In this document: one piece after another, positions 62,501 through 64,000 of the stretch
How the letters are laid out: the number at the start of each line of letters is the position of its first letter
Numbering within the stretch: the stretch's first letter is position 1
From: Glycine soja
Lineage: Eukaryota > Streptophyta > Magnoliopsida > Fabales > Fabaceae
Reading direction: 5' to 3'
NCBI RefSeq assembly: GCF_004193775.1
Contig: NC_041011.1
Coordinates: forward strand, 47,251,167-47,315,166
Length of the DNA: 64,000 bases
Translations under genes and position numbers: made by a program
Notes under the pieces: generated by a model
Seen by the model: only the letters and a program-made list of their open reading frames with translations
The model's database searches: none
Told to the model about the DNA's origin: nothing

Positions 62501-63065
62501 ATTCGTACTGTCAGTGGACTTCTGGCTCATATCTCCAATTTAGCGTGCTCCCAAGTTGCGGAGGAGACAGGACATTTCCCAGAAGTGCTTCATGCAGAAT
62601 TTCTTCCCAGAGATAAGGTGTGGGCTGAAAGTTTCAAGAGGGGGGATCCAACTGATCAGGACATTGCTCTTTTTTTCTTTCCTGACAGTGAAGGGTGATT
62701 TTTCTCAGACAATCTTTATGTAATGTTACTATTATCTTTCTTTAATTTGATATATCTAAATGTTTCTTCCCTTACAGATCTGAAAAGGACTTCGATGTGC
62801 TGGTTGAAGATATCATGATCTGTAAACATGTCATAAGATTTGTGGGTAAAAATGCAGAGCTTTTAATTTTTCCTTCTACTGAGCTTCCAGTCCAAAATTG
62901 GAGTGAGCTTCATTTACTCTAGCTCTTCAGTGACACATTTCAATATAATTATCTGTGGATCTTAATAATACATTTTAATTTTTTATCCTTTGGGCAGGAT
63001 ATGAAGCCAAGTATTATTTGTGGGGTGTCTTCAGAAAGAAAGCAAACTTAAGAAGAGACAAATGA
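59593..63065 (+). CDS. PHD finger protein with AIPP2-like SPOC domain, copy 2
   Basis: Predicted 338 aa. Exons: 59593-59595 (ATG only), 61160-61245, 61865-62377, 62473-62694, 62778-62902 and 62998-63065. The PHD ligands (CLHC, CTEC, HRYC, CEDC), Lys-rich stretch, acidic linker and SPOC-like domain are all kept, and every internal phase matches copy 1. Differences: a GTCAGT first donor (copy 1 has GTAAGT), K-to-M after CTEC, and one extra A in the last exon after VFR. That insertion shifts the frame, so the protein ends KKANLRRDK, not RKQTSEETNDAVYRD. Intron 1 (about 1.56 kb) carries an RTE LINE fragment. No internal stop was seen, so the gene may be active, with a basic rather than acidic tail. 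Confidence 0.85.
59958..61090 (+). mobile_element. 5'-truncated RTE-type LINE inside intron 1 of PHD copy 2
   Basis: Translation on the plus strand gives an ordered but broken reverse transcriptase. An open part at 60095-60355 reads GLYQGSSLSPYLFNLVL and MLFVDDIILIEESR (the YADD-type catalytic motif as FVDD). Further on are FHLSRSKAKYM, MRILRWMC, RLRWFGHV-like and VIHVNDLT words in the order seen in plant RTE elements. It ends in TTGTTGTTGCTGCTGCTGC, the short-repeat tail that RTE elements have in place of poly-A. Several stops and shifts make it dead. Copy 1 lacks it, so insertion postdates the duplication, or copy 1 lost it. Confidence 0.88.
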
Positions 63066-63199
63066 TGCAGTGTGCAGAGTTTGACAAGGCTCTTAGGTTG
63101 GCATAACCATAGACGTAGTCTCCATCTAAAAATTTGAGCAATAGTGGTTGTGTAGCTATGACTCTAGTGCATAGTACTCCTGTGTTTATAGTCACTGAT

Positions 63200-64000
63200 A
63201 TGTTAATTAAACATATATATACTGTAGTGCATAGTACCCTTTTTGTGACTTCATTGTCCAAGAGAGATGCTTCCATAAATGTTCCAGAAACCCTTTGAAA
63301 CTGTGACCACAGGGTTAGCCTTGTCTCACCGAAATCTTTGATGGTGGTAAAGCATTGGGGTGTTTGTTCTACAGTCACCGTGTTAATGTGCTATAACCTT
63401 GGTCTACTGACGATGTTTTTCATCAGTTACTTATATTTCAGGAAGTATTGGGCGTGTAACGTTTAATTCTTCATTTGTTCAATGCATATAAGAATGTTCA
63501 TATACATGTTGAAAGTGTTTATGTGACCCTGCAAGAATCTAGTATGTTAAAAAGAGATGCATAAATAAGATTATAAGAATGATTGTTTATCACTGCATAG
63601 TGTTTTTGTTACTTTTCTCCTATATAGTCGGAAACGTGCACTAAACATGGACAAAGAGCTGAAGATGAAAGACTGGACCAACTTTAGACTAGCTTTCATA
63701 TGGTCCTTACTATAAACTTGATGATAAAGATCATTTCAGATACCCATGTACGGAAGGGAAAAATAAAAAGGGAAGACAGATAAAATAATAGATATAATAA
63801 GTAGCACAATAAGGAGAGGGAAGTGAGAAATGTTGAGGATGTAAATGTAAAAAATGAAAGTGTGAAAAGAGTTTAATTTTCCTTTGTAAGTGTAAAAAAA
63901 ATGTACTTTTCCAACTAAATATAAATAAGGTTAAATTACTAATTTGATTCTTATAGTTTAACGATTCCTATTTTTTTAGTTTTTATAGTTTGAAAGTGAT
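63200..64000. other. Flank after PHD copy 2, repeat start at the window edge
   Basis: No gene is supported. The final bases (from about 63930, GGTTAAATTACTAATTTGAT) resemble the terminal sequence of common dispersed plant elements, but the element would extend past the window and cannot be judged. Confidence 0.4.

Larger units (their letters stand above)
57265..63200. repeat. Tandem duplication unit (LecRK 3' end plus PHD gene), copy 2
   Basis: Second copy of 51935-57200. It starts inside the LecRK last exon and runs past the second PHD gene. It contains an RTE LINE within intron 1 of the PHD gene that is absent from copy 1. Confidence 0.85.

Overview
The window is nuclear DNA of a flowering plant. 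It is AT-rich, its genes are split by introns, and its intergenic tracts are littered with decayed transposons. The families and sequence flavour point to a dicot, most likely a legume close to soybean; the species is an inference. Seven genes can be supported.

Left part (about 6.7-21.8 kb): a tandem pair of minus-strand genes (copy A CDS 7403-12653, copy B CDS 15732-21556). Each has six coding exons and a predicted 252-aa single-RRM protein of the nuclear speckle RNA-binding protein (NSR / MtRBP1) type. Both carry the same copia relic in intron 1 and a minor-spliceosome (U12-type) third intron. Copy B alone has a changed U12 donor (GC instead of GT), a nested inverted-repeat transposon and a long TA microsatellite. 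A probable solo LTR lies between the copies.

Middle part (21.8-50.1 kb): a single-exon IDA-like abscission peptide gene (25781-26014, plus strand) stands alone in AT-rich DNA. A nine-exon PRAF1-type gene (CDS 30702-38205, minus strand) encodes PH, RCC1, FYVE, coiled-coil and BRX domains; its sixth intron is almost wholly a 3 x 98 bp minisatellite. About 11 kb without genes follows, with a probable gypsy LTR relic.

Right part (50.1-64 kb): an intact intronless L-type lectin receptor kinase of the LecRK-S.6 type (50148-52205, plus strand) is followed by two copies of a PHD finger plus AIPP2-like SPOC gene (54430-57100 and 59593-63065, plus strand). Between them lies an orphan copy of the last ~390 bp of the receptor kinase. 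This shows that the duplicated unit ran from the kinase 3' end through the PHD gene. The second PHD copy carries an RTE-type LINE in intron 1 and a one-base shift that changes its C-terminus.

The genes do not form a pathway. They include signalling (IDA-like peptide, LecRK, PRAF1) and RNA or chromatin regulation (NSR, PHD-SPOC). Exon borders were worked out by hand from splice signals and reading phase and have not been checked against transcripts.
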